Shown here: in pieces, positions 44,034-52,514 of the stretch
How the letters are laid out: the number at the start of each line of letters is the position of its first letter
Numbering within the stretch: position 1 is the first letter of the stretch
NCBI GenBank assembly: GCA_020062665.1
Contig: JAGUVW010000043.1
Span: 121,781 to 185,780, forward strand
Source of the DNA: Pseudomonadales bacterium
Lineage (GTDB): Bacteria > Pseudomonadota > Gammaproteobacteria > Pseudomonadales > Ketobacteraceae
DNA: 64,000 bases
Direction: 5' to 3'
Program-made: the position numbers and the translations under genes
The notes under the pieces: generated by a model
Told to the model about the DNA's origin: nothing
Seen by the model: the letters and a program-made list of their open reading frames with translations, nothing else
Database searches by the model: none

Positions 44034-45350
44034 TCAATCGAAAATGCTGAATCTCATATCGTCCTCAGCATCCCGGCTTAACTGTTTGGAATATTCAATC
44101 ATGTCGGTATTGCGCTTGCTATCGGGGTCAACAAGGAATGGAGTTACAAATATGACCAGCTCGGTGGTCTTTTGCTGGAAGTTACGTGACTTGAAGAGCT
44201 CACCAATGATAGGAATAGACCCCAAACCCGGCACCTTGCCGATGGCCTTGCTGTCCTCGGCCTGCAACATGCCCGATATCACCATGGTCTGACCTGCCTG
44301 AGCATTCATCTCCATATCGGTCTTGCGTGTCGTAAATCCGGGGATACCCAATACTTCCACGCTACGATCGACCGCACTGACTTCTACATTGATCTTGGTC
44401 GCAATAAACCCATCGGGATCAGCAATGGGTGAAAAGTCCAGAATCACACCTACCTGCTTGAATTCAACGGTCAGTTCACCGTCACCTCCACGAATGGGAA
44501 TAGGAATTTCCCCACCCGCCAGAAACTTTGCTTTTGAGCCGCTTTTGGTAACCAGTTTTGGTTGCGCAAGTACACGAGCTACGCCTTTTGTTTGCAGCAA
44601 GTTGATAGTCGACGTAATCTCTGTAAGAGGTTCTAATGGAGCGCCAGACTGAGGATCTCCCGTCCACCCAAACCCAAAAAAGGATCCATATTTCTCAAAG
44701 TTTCCCGCCCCTGTAAACTCACCAACCACCTCGTAAAAGGGGCCTGGAGCGGACTCGCTCCACGCTATGCCAAGATTCAGCAAGTCGTCTCGGCGGACTT
44801 CAACAACTTGCACATCCAGCATGATCATAGCCTGCAGACTGACCTTCGGAGTCATCACGTTAAATACGACCGTGCCTGACTGAAGCTCTTTCTGCATCTT
44901 GCTGCGGAGATCCTCGATGATCGGAATATCTTGCTCGCGCAGGATGCGGCCTTCAATAAACACGACACCGTTTTCTTCTCGCGCATTGACGCCCTCGACG
45001 TCCGCCAACACGATATTCGCCACTTCCAAAATCTGCACCCAGGTATTATCGGTTACTTTGAGCAGAAATCGCTTCTGACTGCCGCTGGACGTCCAGATTC
45101 GCAAGTCGGTGACGCCTGCTTTCAGGCCCGTAAGCAAAATCTCCCCCGGCCCTGTGGCCTGCGCATTGGCGATATCAGGGTGTCCTATGGATACACGGGT
45201 AACATTGGGATAAGGCATCAGGCGCGTCTGCCCCTGAATGATATTGACTGTGCTCTCGTAATCCTCTTCCGATATCACCACCCCGGAAAGCATGACCAAA
45301 ACTGCCGACAAAAGGCCGAGCAAAACCGACCCGAACAAACGCTGTTTCAT
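44034..45350 (-). CDS. CpaC/RcpA outer-membrane secretin
   Basis: Forms the outer-membrane pore of the Tad pilus. 438 aa from the ATG at 45350 (AAGGA upstream); signal peptide KQRLFGSVLLGLLSAVLVMLSGVVIS. Periplasmic N domain has GQTRLMPYPNVTRVSIGHPDIANAQATGPGEILLTGLKAGVTDLRIWTSSG and a BON-like segment. The C-terminal secretin core includes VARVLAQPKLVTKSGSKAKFLAGGEIPIP and AQAGQTMVISGMLQAEDSK. Its last codons overlap the upstream TTG region of tadA. Confidence 0.95.
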   Translation of the reverse strand: MKQRLFGSVLLGLLSAVLVMLSGVVISEEDYESTVNIIQGQTRLMPYPNVTRVSIGHPDIANAQATGPGEILLTGLKAGVTDLRIWTSSGSQKRFLLKVTDNTWVQILEVANIVLADVEGVNAREENGVVFIEGRILREQDIPIIEDLRSKMQKELQSGTVVFNVMTPKVSLQAMIMLDVQVVEVRRDDLLNLGIAWSESAPGPFYEVVGEFTGAGNFEKYGSFFGFGWTGDPQSGAPLEPLTEITSTINLLQTKGVARVLAQPKLVTKSGSKAKFLAGGEIPIPIRGGDGELTVEFKQVGVILDFSPIADPDGFIATKINVEVSAVDRSVEVLGIPGFTTRKTDMEMNAQAGQTMVISGMLQAEDSKAIGKVPGLGSIPIIGELFKSRNFQQKTTELVIFVTPFLVDPDSKRNTDMIEYSKQLSRDAEDDMRFSIFD

Positions 45351-45386
45351 GCCCAATTTATCCTTCTTGATTTATTATTCTGATAG

Positions 45387-46205
45387 TCAGGAGCGCTTTC
45401 CGCCCTTAATCAACTCAAAGCCCCATTCACTCTTGGGTGGTGGGGGTGGCGGTGCCACAGGTTTTTGCTGAACGGGAATATCAACCAGATTATCAATCGT
45501 TACATAGTCGTTGAAATCGTCATAGGTATCTTCAGGCTTTCGTAGCAACAATGAAATATCACCCACGGTTTGCGCATGAATCAACCGGGTTGCAATCAGC
45601 GGTTTAACGCCTAACGTCACCTCAGAGATGCGTCCACTGTTCTTGCCTGGCACACCATCATCCAGATCCGTTCCAGCCGCCAGAATCCGCAAATTTTGCG
45701 CGAGAGGTACGGTTCTGTTCACTGCACCATCCCTCATGGTGATCATCAGGTCTACATAGTCCCCCGGCCCCAAAAAGCCCGAAAAAGTATCAAGGGTACT
45801 GACCGGAATGGTTATCGCCCGCTCCCCCTCCTTTAACAGGCTAGTCAACCCGCTAACAAGGACCTGGCTGACATTCACCGCGAGAATCGGATCGCCAGCC
45901 CGCACCTGATGTACCAACTGCCTTCCTTCCAGGATGCTGGCGAACTGTTCCGGGGCAACCGCACTAGAAGGCACGAAAGTGTTCGGTATATCGCGGATGG
46001 ACGCATTTTCTGTTGTAACAACGTCCCCTTCCTTCAAATCAAAATTGGCAACAACCACGGGAACCGTCTCTCGCTCCGCATCAAAAGATGCTTTGTACGA
46101 ACTGACTTCCTGGCTGATGTAGTTTCGGGAAATATACCAGCCCGCTCCACCGGCCAGAATGGCACAGAAAAGAAGGATGATTGTCGTTCTGTTATTGGAC
46201 TTCAT
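45387..46205 (-). CDS. CpaB/RcpC Flp pilus assembly protein
   Basis: Periplasmic assembly factor of the Tad pilus. 272 aa from the ATG at 46205, GGAAG 8 nt upstream. One N-terminal signal-anchor (TTIILLFCAILAGGAGWYIS), then a SAF domain (VPVVVANFDLKEGDVVTTENASIRDIP) and the RcpC core (LTSLLKEGERAITIPVSTLDTFSGFLGPGDYVDLMIT). The C-terminus has a six-proline run (APPPPPPKSEWGFELIKGG). Confidence 0.92.
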   Translation of the reverse strand: MKSNNRTTIILLFCAILAGGAGWYISRNYISQEVSSYKASFDAERETVPVVVANFDLKEGDVVTTENASIRDIPNTFVPSSAVAPEQFASILEGRQLVHQVRAGDPILAVNVSQVLVSGLTSLLKEGERAITIPVSTLDTFSGFLGPGDYVDLMITMRDGAVNRTVPLAQNLRILAAGTDLDDGVPGKNSGRISEVTLGVKPLIATRLIHAQTVGDISLLLRKPEDTYDDFNDYVTIDNLVDIPVQQKPVAPPPPPPKSEWGFELIKGGKRS

Positions 46206-46221
46206 GCCAGAACTTCCACCG

Positions 46222-46482
46222 TCAGGGTTGATTGATGGCGTCAGCAAAATCATGCTGCCGCTCATGAAGAACATTTATCGCACTCTGAGAGTAAACGTCA
46301 GGCGCCAATTCTGTCCTCGTAAGGTTGCCTCGATTGGCTACACGATCCGTATCGAGCCAATTACCGGAACCACCAACAACAAAATACCAGATTGGCAACA
46401 TGACCAGGATTGAGACAATGATGTATTCGATGGTGATCGCACCACGAATGAAGGAGGGATGTTTCAAGGGACGCGCACTCAT
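46222..46482 (-). CDS. Small pilin-like protein (TadF/TadE-like)
   Basis: 86 aa. Short charged leader MSARPLKHPSFIRG followed by AITIEYIIVSILVMLPIWYFVVG: a prepilin-type site G/AITIE with Glu at +5 and Tyr at +6 as in Flp pilins, then a single hydrophobic helix. The remaining 45 residues are polar. Probably a minor pilin; the exact family is not recognised. The leader before the ATG is ATAACAATAACA, with no Shine-Dalgarno sequence. Confidence 0.72.
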   Translation of the reverse strand: MSARPLKHPSFIRGAITIEYIIVSILVMLPIWYFVVGGSGNWLDTDRVANRGNLTRTELAPDVYSQSAINVLHERQHDFADAINQP

Positions 46483-46515
46483 TGTTATTGTTATCTATAA
46501 CGTTATCAAAACGGG

Positions 46516-47229
46516 CTACTTGAGCCAGTTTATTAAAAACTGCGAACGCTTACTGTTGCTGACTTGTAAACCCTTTATCGTCAACTGTATCAGCTCGCCC
46601 CCCCTTTGAAAACTCAATACTGCTGCGGTATCCATGTCACCGCTCCGGGAAAAGGGCTGCCAGCCATCTGCTTGAAATTGCTCGAGATAATAGTTCGCAA
46701 TATACCCCACATCCATGCGGCTATCTACCGATAAGGTCTCAGCACGCCGCCCCGCATCAAGGGAGTCAACTTTACTGATAACCTTCGACCTGGGAGGCAG
46801 AGGCAACTGAGTTTTGAAGGAGGTTCTAAACTCCAGCGGCGAGGGAGTCACTGTAGCCTTGCCAACGACGCGCGCACCCTCTTGATGAAACTGAACCGAA
46901 TAATAGTAACCGGATAACTGGTAGCTGATGACAGACTGAACTCCCAGCTGGTTTTCACCAAGCTTGCCGTGTCCCATGGTTTTGAACTGATCCCTGAAAT
47001 GCTTTGCCACTTCTTCCAGTTTGCCTTCATAACTGAACTGCTTGATCCTGATCGGCACCCCGTTCAAGGCCATACGCTCACCCAGCAGATACCAGGACAT
47101 GCCCGACATCATCGGGACATCAGGCAGATCAACGCTCAGGGGATCTTTGGATACAGCCGAAAAAGCAGCAACGCTTGCCGCCCAGAACACTACAGCAATA
47201 AAAATCCTGAACAGGTGGCTTAAAAACAC
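46516..47229 (-). CDS. Unknown exported protein of the Tad locus, 237 aa
   Basis: No family recognised. N-terminal signal peptide FRIFIAVVFWAASVAAFSA and a periplasmic domain of about 210 residues. Two similar-looking halves may exist: a YLLGERM...VPIRIKQFSYEGKLEEVAKHFRDQFKTMG segment and a later VDSRMDVGYIANYYLEQFQADGWQP segment, each an alpha/beta piece with an amphipathic helix. It ends next to the small pilin gene and starts directly at the TadE-like gene end. Confidence 0.72.
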   Translation of the reverse strand: MFLSHLFRIFIAVVFWAASVAAFSAVSKDPLSVDLPDVPMMSGMSWYLLGERMALNGVPIRIKQFSYEGKLEEVAKHFRDQFKTMGHGKLGENQLGVQSVISYQLSGYYYSVQFHQEGARVVGKATVTPSPLEFRTSFKTQLPLPPRSKVISKVDSLDAGRRAETLSVDSRMDVGYIANYYLEQFQADGWQPFSRSGDMDTAAVLSFQRGGELIQLTIKGLQVSNSKRSQFLINWLK

Positions 47230-48081
47230 TTAATACCGCTTGAGACCAGATGGAAGATTGACGGATTGATTTGGATCCACCATGTCGAAAGAAGAGCTTG
47301 TTCCGGGGGTACTAACATAAAGATGTTCGCTCATCTCACGAAAAGTACCCGCCACAGCACTAGCGCCGGTAAGGCCTGCCCAAATCGACAAACCTGAGCG
47401 CCTGCCCCCACCAATACCAGACACGCGGGCGTGGTAGACGGCACTATTAGGCGCTACCCATCCGTCAGCTACCAAGGCAGAAGAGGACTTAAGATAATAC
47501 CCTGCTTGCTCTCTCACCGGATCAATTGGCACATCCGGTTGATTGAGCGGATCTGGTTCTGCAGTCCAGGCTGTTATGGGCCTGGTCACCTGAAGGATGG
47601 AGATATCACCACGCAGGGGAATGGATACTTTACCTGACTGCAAAGTATCGAGCTCAATCGCGCTGTTAGGCCCAGCCCCAGCACCACGCCCTGCAAGCCA
47701 GGAGCTGGCATTGACATAGCCAGCCGTCGCGCTGCTGGGCAACTCCATCTTCAGCACCACATCCCTTGGATAATCCACCATCGTATTGAGTGTTTTCCAG
47801 TCGCGCCATGCGGTTTCGTCCACGACCGCATTCGGGTTAAAGCCGGCGCCGGAGTATTTAAGAAAACGATCCTCTACGTCCACTGACAACTGCTCTGACG
47901 TCTTGAGCTGATTATTTGGATAGGCAGACCGCTCCCAGGCAACATGCCGCGCTGATTTATGGGCTTCAGTCTGTAGCAGAAGCAGATTGGCCAGGGTCGG
48001 CAGCAGGATGGCAAAGGGCAAAAGCACCGCGAGAGCAACGAGAAACTCGATCTGGGACTGACCTTGCTGATTGCGCCACAT
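47230..48081 (-). CDS. TadE-like pseudopilin, 283 aa
   Basis: From the ATG at 48081, which has AGGAGG 8 nt upstream (48097-48091 region). Leader MWRNQQG then QSQIEFLVALAVLLPFAILLPTLANLLLLQ: G/QSQIE with Glu at +5, the TadE/pseudopilin pattern. The C-terminal domain of about 240 residues is Ser/Gly-rich and unfamiliar. Second pilin-like gene of the operon. Confidence 0.78.
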   Translation of the reverse strand: MWRNQQGQSQIEFLVALAVLLPFAILLPTLANLLLLQTEAHKSARHVAWERSAYPNNQLKTSEQLSVDVEDRFLKYSGAGFNPNAVVDETAWRDWKTLNTMVDYPRDVVLKMELPSSATAGYVNASSWLAGRGAGAGPNSAIELDTLQSGKVSIPLRGDISILQVTRPITAWTAEPDPLNQPDVPIDPVREQAGYYLKSSSALVADGWVAPNSAVYHARVSGIGGGRRSGLSIWAGLTGASAVAGTFREMSEHLYVSTPGTSSSFDMVDPNQSVNLPSGLKRY

Positions 48082-48100
48082 CAGAACCACCTCCTATCCA

Positions 48101-49663
48101 TCACTGCAAACGGACCTGCCAGAACGGGTTGAACAGGTTGGCTTGTTCTGTAAACTCCAACCCGGACGCATCCCTGGAGGTAAAACCAAATTGGCAGCTA
48201 TTTCCGCTACAGGGAGGGCGCTGAAAAAACACCCGGGCCTGTGAAACCGCATAGACCGTTTTATTGCAGAACTCACGATGCCGCCCGAGATGAGTCAAGT
48301 CATCGTGCCAACCTGCCTTTTTATTACCTTCTTCATCCACGCCCACATTGTCACTGCAGTTTTGCTGTGACAGAAACGCCGTTACAACGGGAGTCGCAGC
48401 ATCGGGATTCAAGTAGGCATAGCGTCGTATGGAGTTATAGCGACGGGTCATCAAATTGTTGCACTGCAATGTCTCCGGATCGTCGTCATCCTCCATGGAG
48501 CAAACCCCTACGCTCGTTAGTGCATCGATCAAAGAATCGTCGAGCGTGGTCGCAGCATCCTGGCTCATTGTTGCCGCATCACCGGAGGCGCTGATATTGT
48601 GTAGAGCAATATTAAATATAGGATCTCCAACCCGCAGATTGTCACCAGCCGACACCCAATTCAGCTGCCCGGTCAGCCCATCATATACAATATCAGTGCT
48701 TCCAGTTCTGCGAATATTGAAACTAAAGAATCGATAATTACTGTTACGATCGCGAATCCACTCGGCGTTACCAAAGCCGGACACCGTAGCCCTTAGCATC
48801 TCTAGGATTTCGCCATTGTCAGACATGGGGGAATCCGGACTGCCAGATACTGAGCTTTCGCCATCCGCCAGGTTCTGGCAAAAACTGGCCATCTGATTGC
48901 CATCACCAGTGCTGCCAGTTCCGCTGCCATCAGGCCGGACGAACAACATCATCTGACAAAACGACGCGTGCATACTATTCGCAGCGAGTGCAGCTTCCTG
49001 AACTTTGCCCTCGCCAGTGGAGGCAAAATAGGTCAGAACGCTCTCATCATTCAACATGATAGGCGCGGTCTGACGAATCTCATAATTGTCAACAACCTTG
49101 CTCATGGCTGCTTCGATCAATGTGGTGCCTTCCTGGGGATAGGCAAAATCCTTGAACGCCTCGTACTGGAGCGAGCTGTAGAAAGCGTTATTACTATCCA
49201 CTGCTGTTGCGTAAAGACCGGTCACAACGCGCCCCATCTGGGCCAAAAGTGCAAGTGAGTCACTGGTAATTTCTGCCACTTCACCCAACAGATCTCCCAG
49301 AATTGGGAACCATGAGAATAAGGCGGCGAACGCTTCTGCGATTTGCCCCAGGCTTTGGGTAACAATATCGAGTTCCATCTGGAAGCTGAGCATGTGGCCG
49401 ATGGCCACTTCGTTCGCAACCATGGCACGGTTGGTGTAAGCCATGAAGTTAAGCTGGCGGGCCGCAATCTGCGCACCGGAGTAGGCGGCTGCATCTGCAG
49501 CGTTGACTAGATTGATTTTTTCGTTGACGGTGCGACCGGAGTTAAAAACCAGAAACACCGTAACTGAGATAAGCAACACCAAAGCCATGGCCAGGAAAAT
49601 GGCTTGGCCAGTAATGGAAGAAGGTGATTTGAACTGGTCGCGTTTGTTGTACTTATTGTTCAT
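48101..49663 (-). CDS. TadG-like pilus assembly protein
   Basis: 520 aa. N-terminal transmembrane helix AIFLAMALVLLISVTVFLVFNSG followed by RTVNEKINLVNAADAAAYSGAQIAARQLNFMAYTNRAMVANEVAIGHML, the TadE/TadG N-terminal signature (VNAADAAA). The large exported part contains several cysteines (CSMEDDDDPETLQC, PPCSGNSCQFG) likely to form disulfides. No von Willebrand A motif is evident, unlike some TadG proteins. Confidence 0.82.
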   Translation of the reverse strand: MNNKYNKRDQFKSPSSITGQAIFLAMALVLLISVTVFLVFNSGRTVNEKINLVNAADAAAYSGAQIAARQLNFMAYTNRAMVANEVAIGHMLSFQMELDIVTQSLGQIAEAFAALFSWFPILGDLLGEVAEITSDSLALLAQMGRVVTGLYATAVDSNNAFYSSLQYEAFKDFAYPQEGTTLIEAAMSKVVDNYEIRQTAPIMLNDESVLTYFASTGEGKVQEAALAANSMHASFCQMMLFVRPDGSGTGSTGDGNQMASFCQNLADGESSVSGSPDSPMSDNGEILEMLRATVSGFGNAEWIRDRNSNYRFFSFNIRRTGSTDIVYDGLTGQLNWVSAGDNLRVGDPIFNIALHNISASGDAATMSQDAATTLDDSLIDALTSVGVCSMEDDDDPETLQCNNLMTRRYNSIRRYAYLNPDAATPVVTAFLSQQNCSDNVGVDEEGNKKAGWHDDLTHLGRHREFCNKTVYAVSQARVFFQRPPCSGNSCQFGFTSRDASGLEFTEQANLFNPFWQVRLQ

Positions 49664-49728
49664 AAACGACCCTGATTGAAAAAATCAGCGGGGCAACGCT
49701 GGTGCGCTGCCCCTGACAAATTCGCTTG

Positions 49729-50025
49729 TTAGGTACCGGTTATAGCACCAGCTTGGTTGCTATAGTTGGAAAGCGTACGTTGCGTATTAGCCGTGGAAGC
49801 GGCCGCAGAAGCACGACCAGCTGCATTGGCAATCGCCCCACTACCGTTATTCCCAGCCAGTTCTTGCGCCATACCACCGAACTGGTTACGAACAGTGCCC
49901 CCCATCAGACCCATCACCGCGATCCCGGCCACAGCCAACAGACCCACGATAATCAGGTATTCAGACATGCCCTGACCGGTAACTTTCTTGGAATTCATTT
50001 TCTGAGAGTGTTTGAAGAGTTGCAT
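49729..50025 (-). CDS. Flp-type major pilin candidate
   Basis: 98 aa, first gene of the Tad operon and best candidate for the major pilin. Prepilin site KKVTG/QGMSEY (cleavage after Gly17, Glu +5, Tyr +6), then LIIVGLLAVAGIAVMGLMGG. After the helix the protein is Ala/Ser/Gly/Asn-rich (ANAAGRASAAASTANTQR). ATG at 50025 with GGGG upstream; ATG 49998 (MNSKKVTG) is the alternative. Longer than classical Flp (about 50-75 aa). Confidence 0.85.
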   Translation of the reverse strand: MQLFKHSQKMNSKKVTGQGMSEYLIIVGLLAVAGIAVMGLMGGTVRNQFGGMAQELAGNNGSGAIANAAGRASAAASTANTQRTLSNYSNQAGAITGT

Positions 50026-50385
50026 ACGTTTAGCCCCGTATATTTTCTGTTGTTTTTGGTTTGTGGTTCTTTTTTCTCTGGTAGTCCAGATTTTTTAATC
50101 ATAAACGACTTTGGCTATAATTTATACCGTAGACGATTACGACGTCCCCGTATATTTGCACAGCGAATATTCAAGTCAAGATGGGACTTACAAATTGATA
50201 ACTGATTTCCGACGAACGATCGTGCCAAGTGGCTGAACCGACAGAATTCCGCCGCTTACTTCCTTATAAATGAATTAAAAATGAACTATTTACCTTCGTT
50301 GCGTTACAATCAAGTGCGTGTAAAATGATTTGACAACAACAAAAAGCGATCACCCTAACCTGCTTAGCAAGGGCCTCTTTCCTAT
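50026..50385. other. Divergent region between the Tad operon and the kinase
   Basis: 360 nt, AT-rich, no gene. It holds the kinase promoter (50299-50326) and several possible minus-strand -10 boxes (TATGAT near 50098; TATAAA near 50118) with no convincing -35. A-rich leaders are present on both sides: ACAACAACAAAAA (50334-50345, plus) and AAAAACAACAGAAAA before the pilin (minus). Confidence 0.5.
50299..50326 (+). promoter_or_regulatory. Sigma70 promoter of the kinase gene
   Basis: TTGCGT (50299-50304), 16-nt spacer, TAAAAT (50321-50326), 60 nt before the kinase ATG. Confidence 0.5.
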
Positions 50386-51363
50386 ATGAATTTGACTTGG
50401 CTGTTTTCCTGGCGCAACAAGGGCAAAAAAGTCGCCAATTCGCCGGAACCTGCCGTTTCTGCAGCCCCACAGCCCTCTGCTCCTGCCCGCCCTGCGACGA
50501 CCACTGCGCCCAAACCCGCTGTCGTCAAGGCTCAAGGGCCGTTTGAAGTTCAGCTGAATATTGGCCGCTACCGGATGGAGCCCTACACCGAGGGCGGCAT
50601 TTGCGTAGTGATGAAGGGCATTCCGCTGGAGCCGGGCAAACCCAAGCTGGCGGTAAAGATGGTGCGCGAGCAATGGCTCAATCACCAGGCTGTGCGGCGC
50701 CAGTTCACCAATGAAAGCCAGATCGTGCGGGAGCTGAATCACCCGCAACTGCCCCGCTATCGCTCACGGGGGCTGATCGACGGCAAGGCTTATTATGCTT
50801 ACGAGTTCATCGAAGGATTTCAGCTGATCAATCTGTCGCAAGAGCAGCAGCGCTTTCCCCCTGCCCTGGTCAAGCAGATCGCCAAGGACATCGTGCGTCA
50901 GTTGCTGGAACAGCTGCATTACCTGCACAACAGTCTGAAGCCTGTCATTCACGGCGACATCAGTTCGGAAAACATTCTGATCGATACGCAGCAGAAGATT
51001 TATCTGGTGGATTTCGGCTGTTCCCACTTTCAGAAACAGGCCAGCAAGGAAGCGTATCAGTGGCTGGCAAAGCCGTCATTCATCTCGCCGGAGCAGGCCC
51101 GTGGCGAAGCCTGGGATCACCGCAGCGATCTTTACCAGGCAGGCATTCTGTTTTACGAGTTGCTGCGCAACAAGCGCTGGAATATCGGTAAGTCAAAACG
51201 GGACAAGGTGTTGTATGCGGCTTCGACAGAGCGTCAGGCCGATATGTTTCTGCTAGATGTAACGGATGCCAGGACATCGGCTTTTGTAGCTCGTCTGCTG
51301 GATCCAGATCCCGCCAGACGTTTCCAGAGCGCCAAGGAAGCGCTCGACGCGCTTCCTCGCTAA
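50386..51363 (+). CDS. Serine/threonine protein kinase (Hanks type)
   Basis: 325 aa, cytosolic. A Pro/Ala-rich N-terminal linker of about 50 residues precedes the kinase domain: Lys in KLAVKMV (K91), helix-C Glu in TNESQIV (E110), catalytic loop HGDISSENIL (D191, N196; HGD rather than HRD), DFG at 209-211, activation-segment PSFISPEQARG. No transmembrane helix. It is divergent from the Tad operon, which carries two FHA proteins and a PP2C phosphatase, its probable targets and antagonist. Base composition is GC-richer than the Tad operon. Confidence 0.93.
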   Translation: MNLTWLFSWRNKGKKVANSPEPAVSAAPQPSAPARPATTTAPKPAVVKAQGPFEVQLNIGRYRMEPYTEGGICVVMKGIPLEPGKPKLAVKMVREQWLNHQAVRRQFTNESQIVRELNHPQLPRYRSRGLIDGKAYYAYEFIEGFQLINLSQEQQRFPPALVKQIAKDIVRQLLEQLHYLHNSLKPVIHGDISSENILIDTQQKIYLVDFGCSHFQKQASKEAYQWLAKPSFISPEQARGEAWDHRSDLYQAGILFYELLRNKRWNIGKSKRDKVLYAASTERQADMFLLDVTDARTSAFVARLLDPDPARRFQSAKEALDALPR

Positions 51364-51372
51364 ATCCACCGC

Positions 51373-52476
51373 TTACTCTATTCGAACCCCTTTGTCGAAG
51401 CGACAGGGGACAGCTTTGCCGTCGGTGGTGCAGGTACCACGACCGTGCAGCGCATTCTGCTGGAATCCACCTACGTATTTGCTGCCGTCCGGCCAGATGA
51501 AAGTGCCGTCGCCCTCGCGCATGCCGTCGATGAATTCCCCTTCATACTTCTCGCCTGACGGCCACAGCAGCGCGCCTTTGCCGGAACGCTTGCCCTGCTT
51601 GAAATCGCCATCGTAAACCCGGCCATCGGCGAAATGAAACTTGCCCTTTCCATCCATGGAGCCGTTGATGAATTCACCCTGATAGCGATTGCCGCCGGGC
51701 CACACCATTTCACCAACACCGTGCGGCACGTCGTTTTCGAAAGCGCCGGTATAGGATTCCCCTGAGGGCCATTGCATGGAGCCTTGCCCGTGCATCCGAT
51801 CCTTGCTGAAGTCGCCTTCGTACACGCTGCCGTCTGCCAGGGTGAGCGTGCCTTTGCCGGAGCGCATGCCGGCGGCAAATTCTCCGTCATAGATTTCGCC
51901 GTCGGGATAGATCATTTTGCCGTGGCCGTTGCGTTCGTCGTCCTTGAACTGGCCCATGTACTTGCGTCCGTCGGGCCACTGGTAGGTTCCGTTGCCATTT
52001 TTTCTGTCGGCTTGAAATTCACCCCGGTATTCACGGCCATCCGCCCAGCGATAGATGCCAACACCCTGCTTTACACCGTCAACGAAATCACCTTCGTAAC
52101 GACTGCCACTGGGCCAGCTGTAGGTACCCTTGCCGTTGAACAGGCCTTTGGCCCAGGTGCCTTTGTACGTGCGGCCTTCCGAGTCCTTGAAGATGCCGCT
52201 GCCGGACATGGTGTCCGCTATCCAGTCACCTTCGTAGGAATCACCGTTGGGCCAGATATACAGCCCCTTGCCTTCCTTCTTGCCGTTGACCAGCGTGCCA
52301 CTGAAGCGGCTACCGTCATCCAGCGTATGCACTTCTGAGGCTGTAACCTGGGCCTTGGGTTGCTCCGCATTGCCATTGCCTGCGGTGGATATGCCGGATT
52401 CTTCCTTGCATCCAGTTGCCACAAACATGCAGGCAATGACGGAAAGAGACAGAACGCTTTTTGAAAATCTTTGCAC
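51373..52476 (-). CDS. MORN-repeat lipoprotein
   Basis: 367 aa from GTG at 52476 (AGGGGA 6 nt upstream; open to 52518). Signal peptide with lipobox VATGC (Cys23), a short linker, then 13 consecutive 23-residue MORN repeats at about 55-353 of the pattern G-x2-Y-x-G-x-F-x8-G-x-G-x4-W-P-x (e.g. GEKYEGEFIDGMREGDGTFIWPD), ending in a short TDGKAVPC tail. MORN repeats form an elongated beta structure. The function of bacterial secreted MORN proteins is not established. It is convergent with the kinase, 9 nt apart. Confidence 0.93.
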   Translation of the reverse strand: MQRFSKSVLSLSVIACMFVATGCKEESGISTAGNGNAEQPKAQVTASEVHTLDDGSRFSGTLVNGKKEGKGLYIWPNGDSYEGDWIADTMSGSGIFKDSEGRTYKGTWAKGLFNGKGTYSWPSGSRYEGDFVDGVKQGVGIYRWADGREYRGEFQADRKNGNGTYQWPDGRKYMGQFKDDERNGHGKMIYPDGEIYDGEFAAGMRSGKGTLTLADGSVYEGDFSKDRMHGQGSMQWPSGESYTGAFENDVPHGVGEMVWPGGNRYQGEFINGSMDGKGKFHFADGRVYDGDFKQGKRSGKGALLWPSGEKYEGEFIDGMREGDGTFIWPDGSKYVGGFQQNALHGRGTCTTDGKAVPCRFDKGVRIE

Positions 52477-52514
52477 TTGTTTTCCCCTGCTACGAGCGCG
52501 ATGCGATTGAGCTG

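Noticed and set aside
50222..50240. Sigma54-like TGGCACGATCGTTCG on the minus strand upstream of the pilin
   Set aside because: The -24 half is good but the -12 GC is missing.
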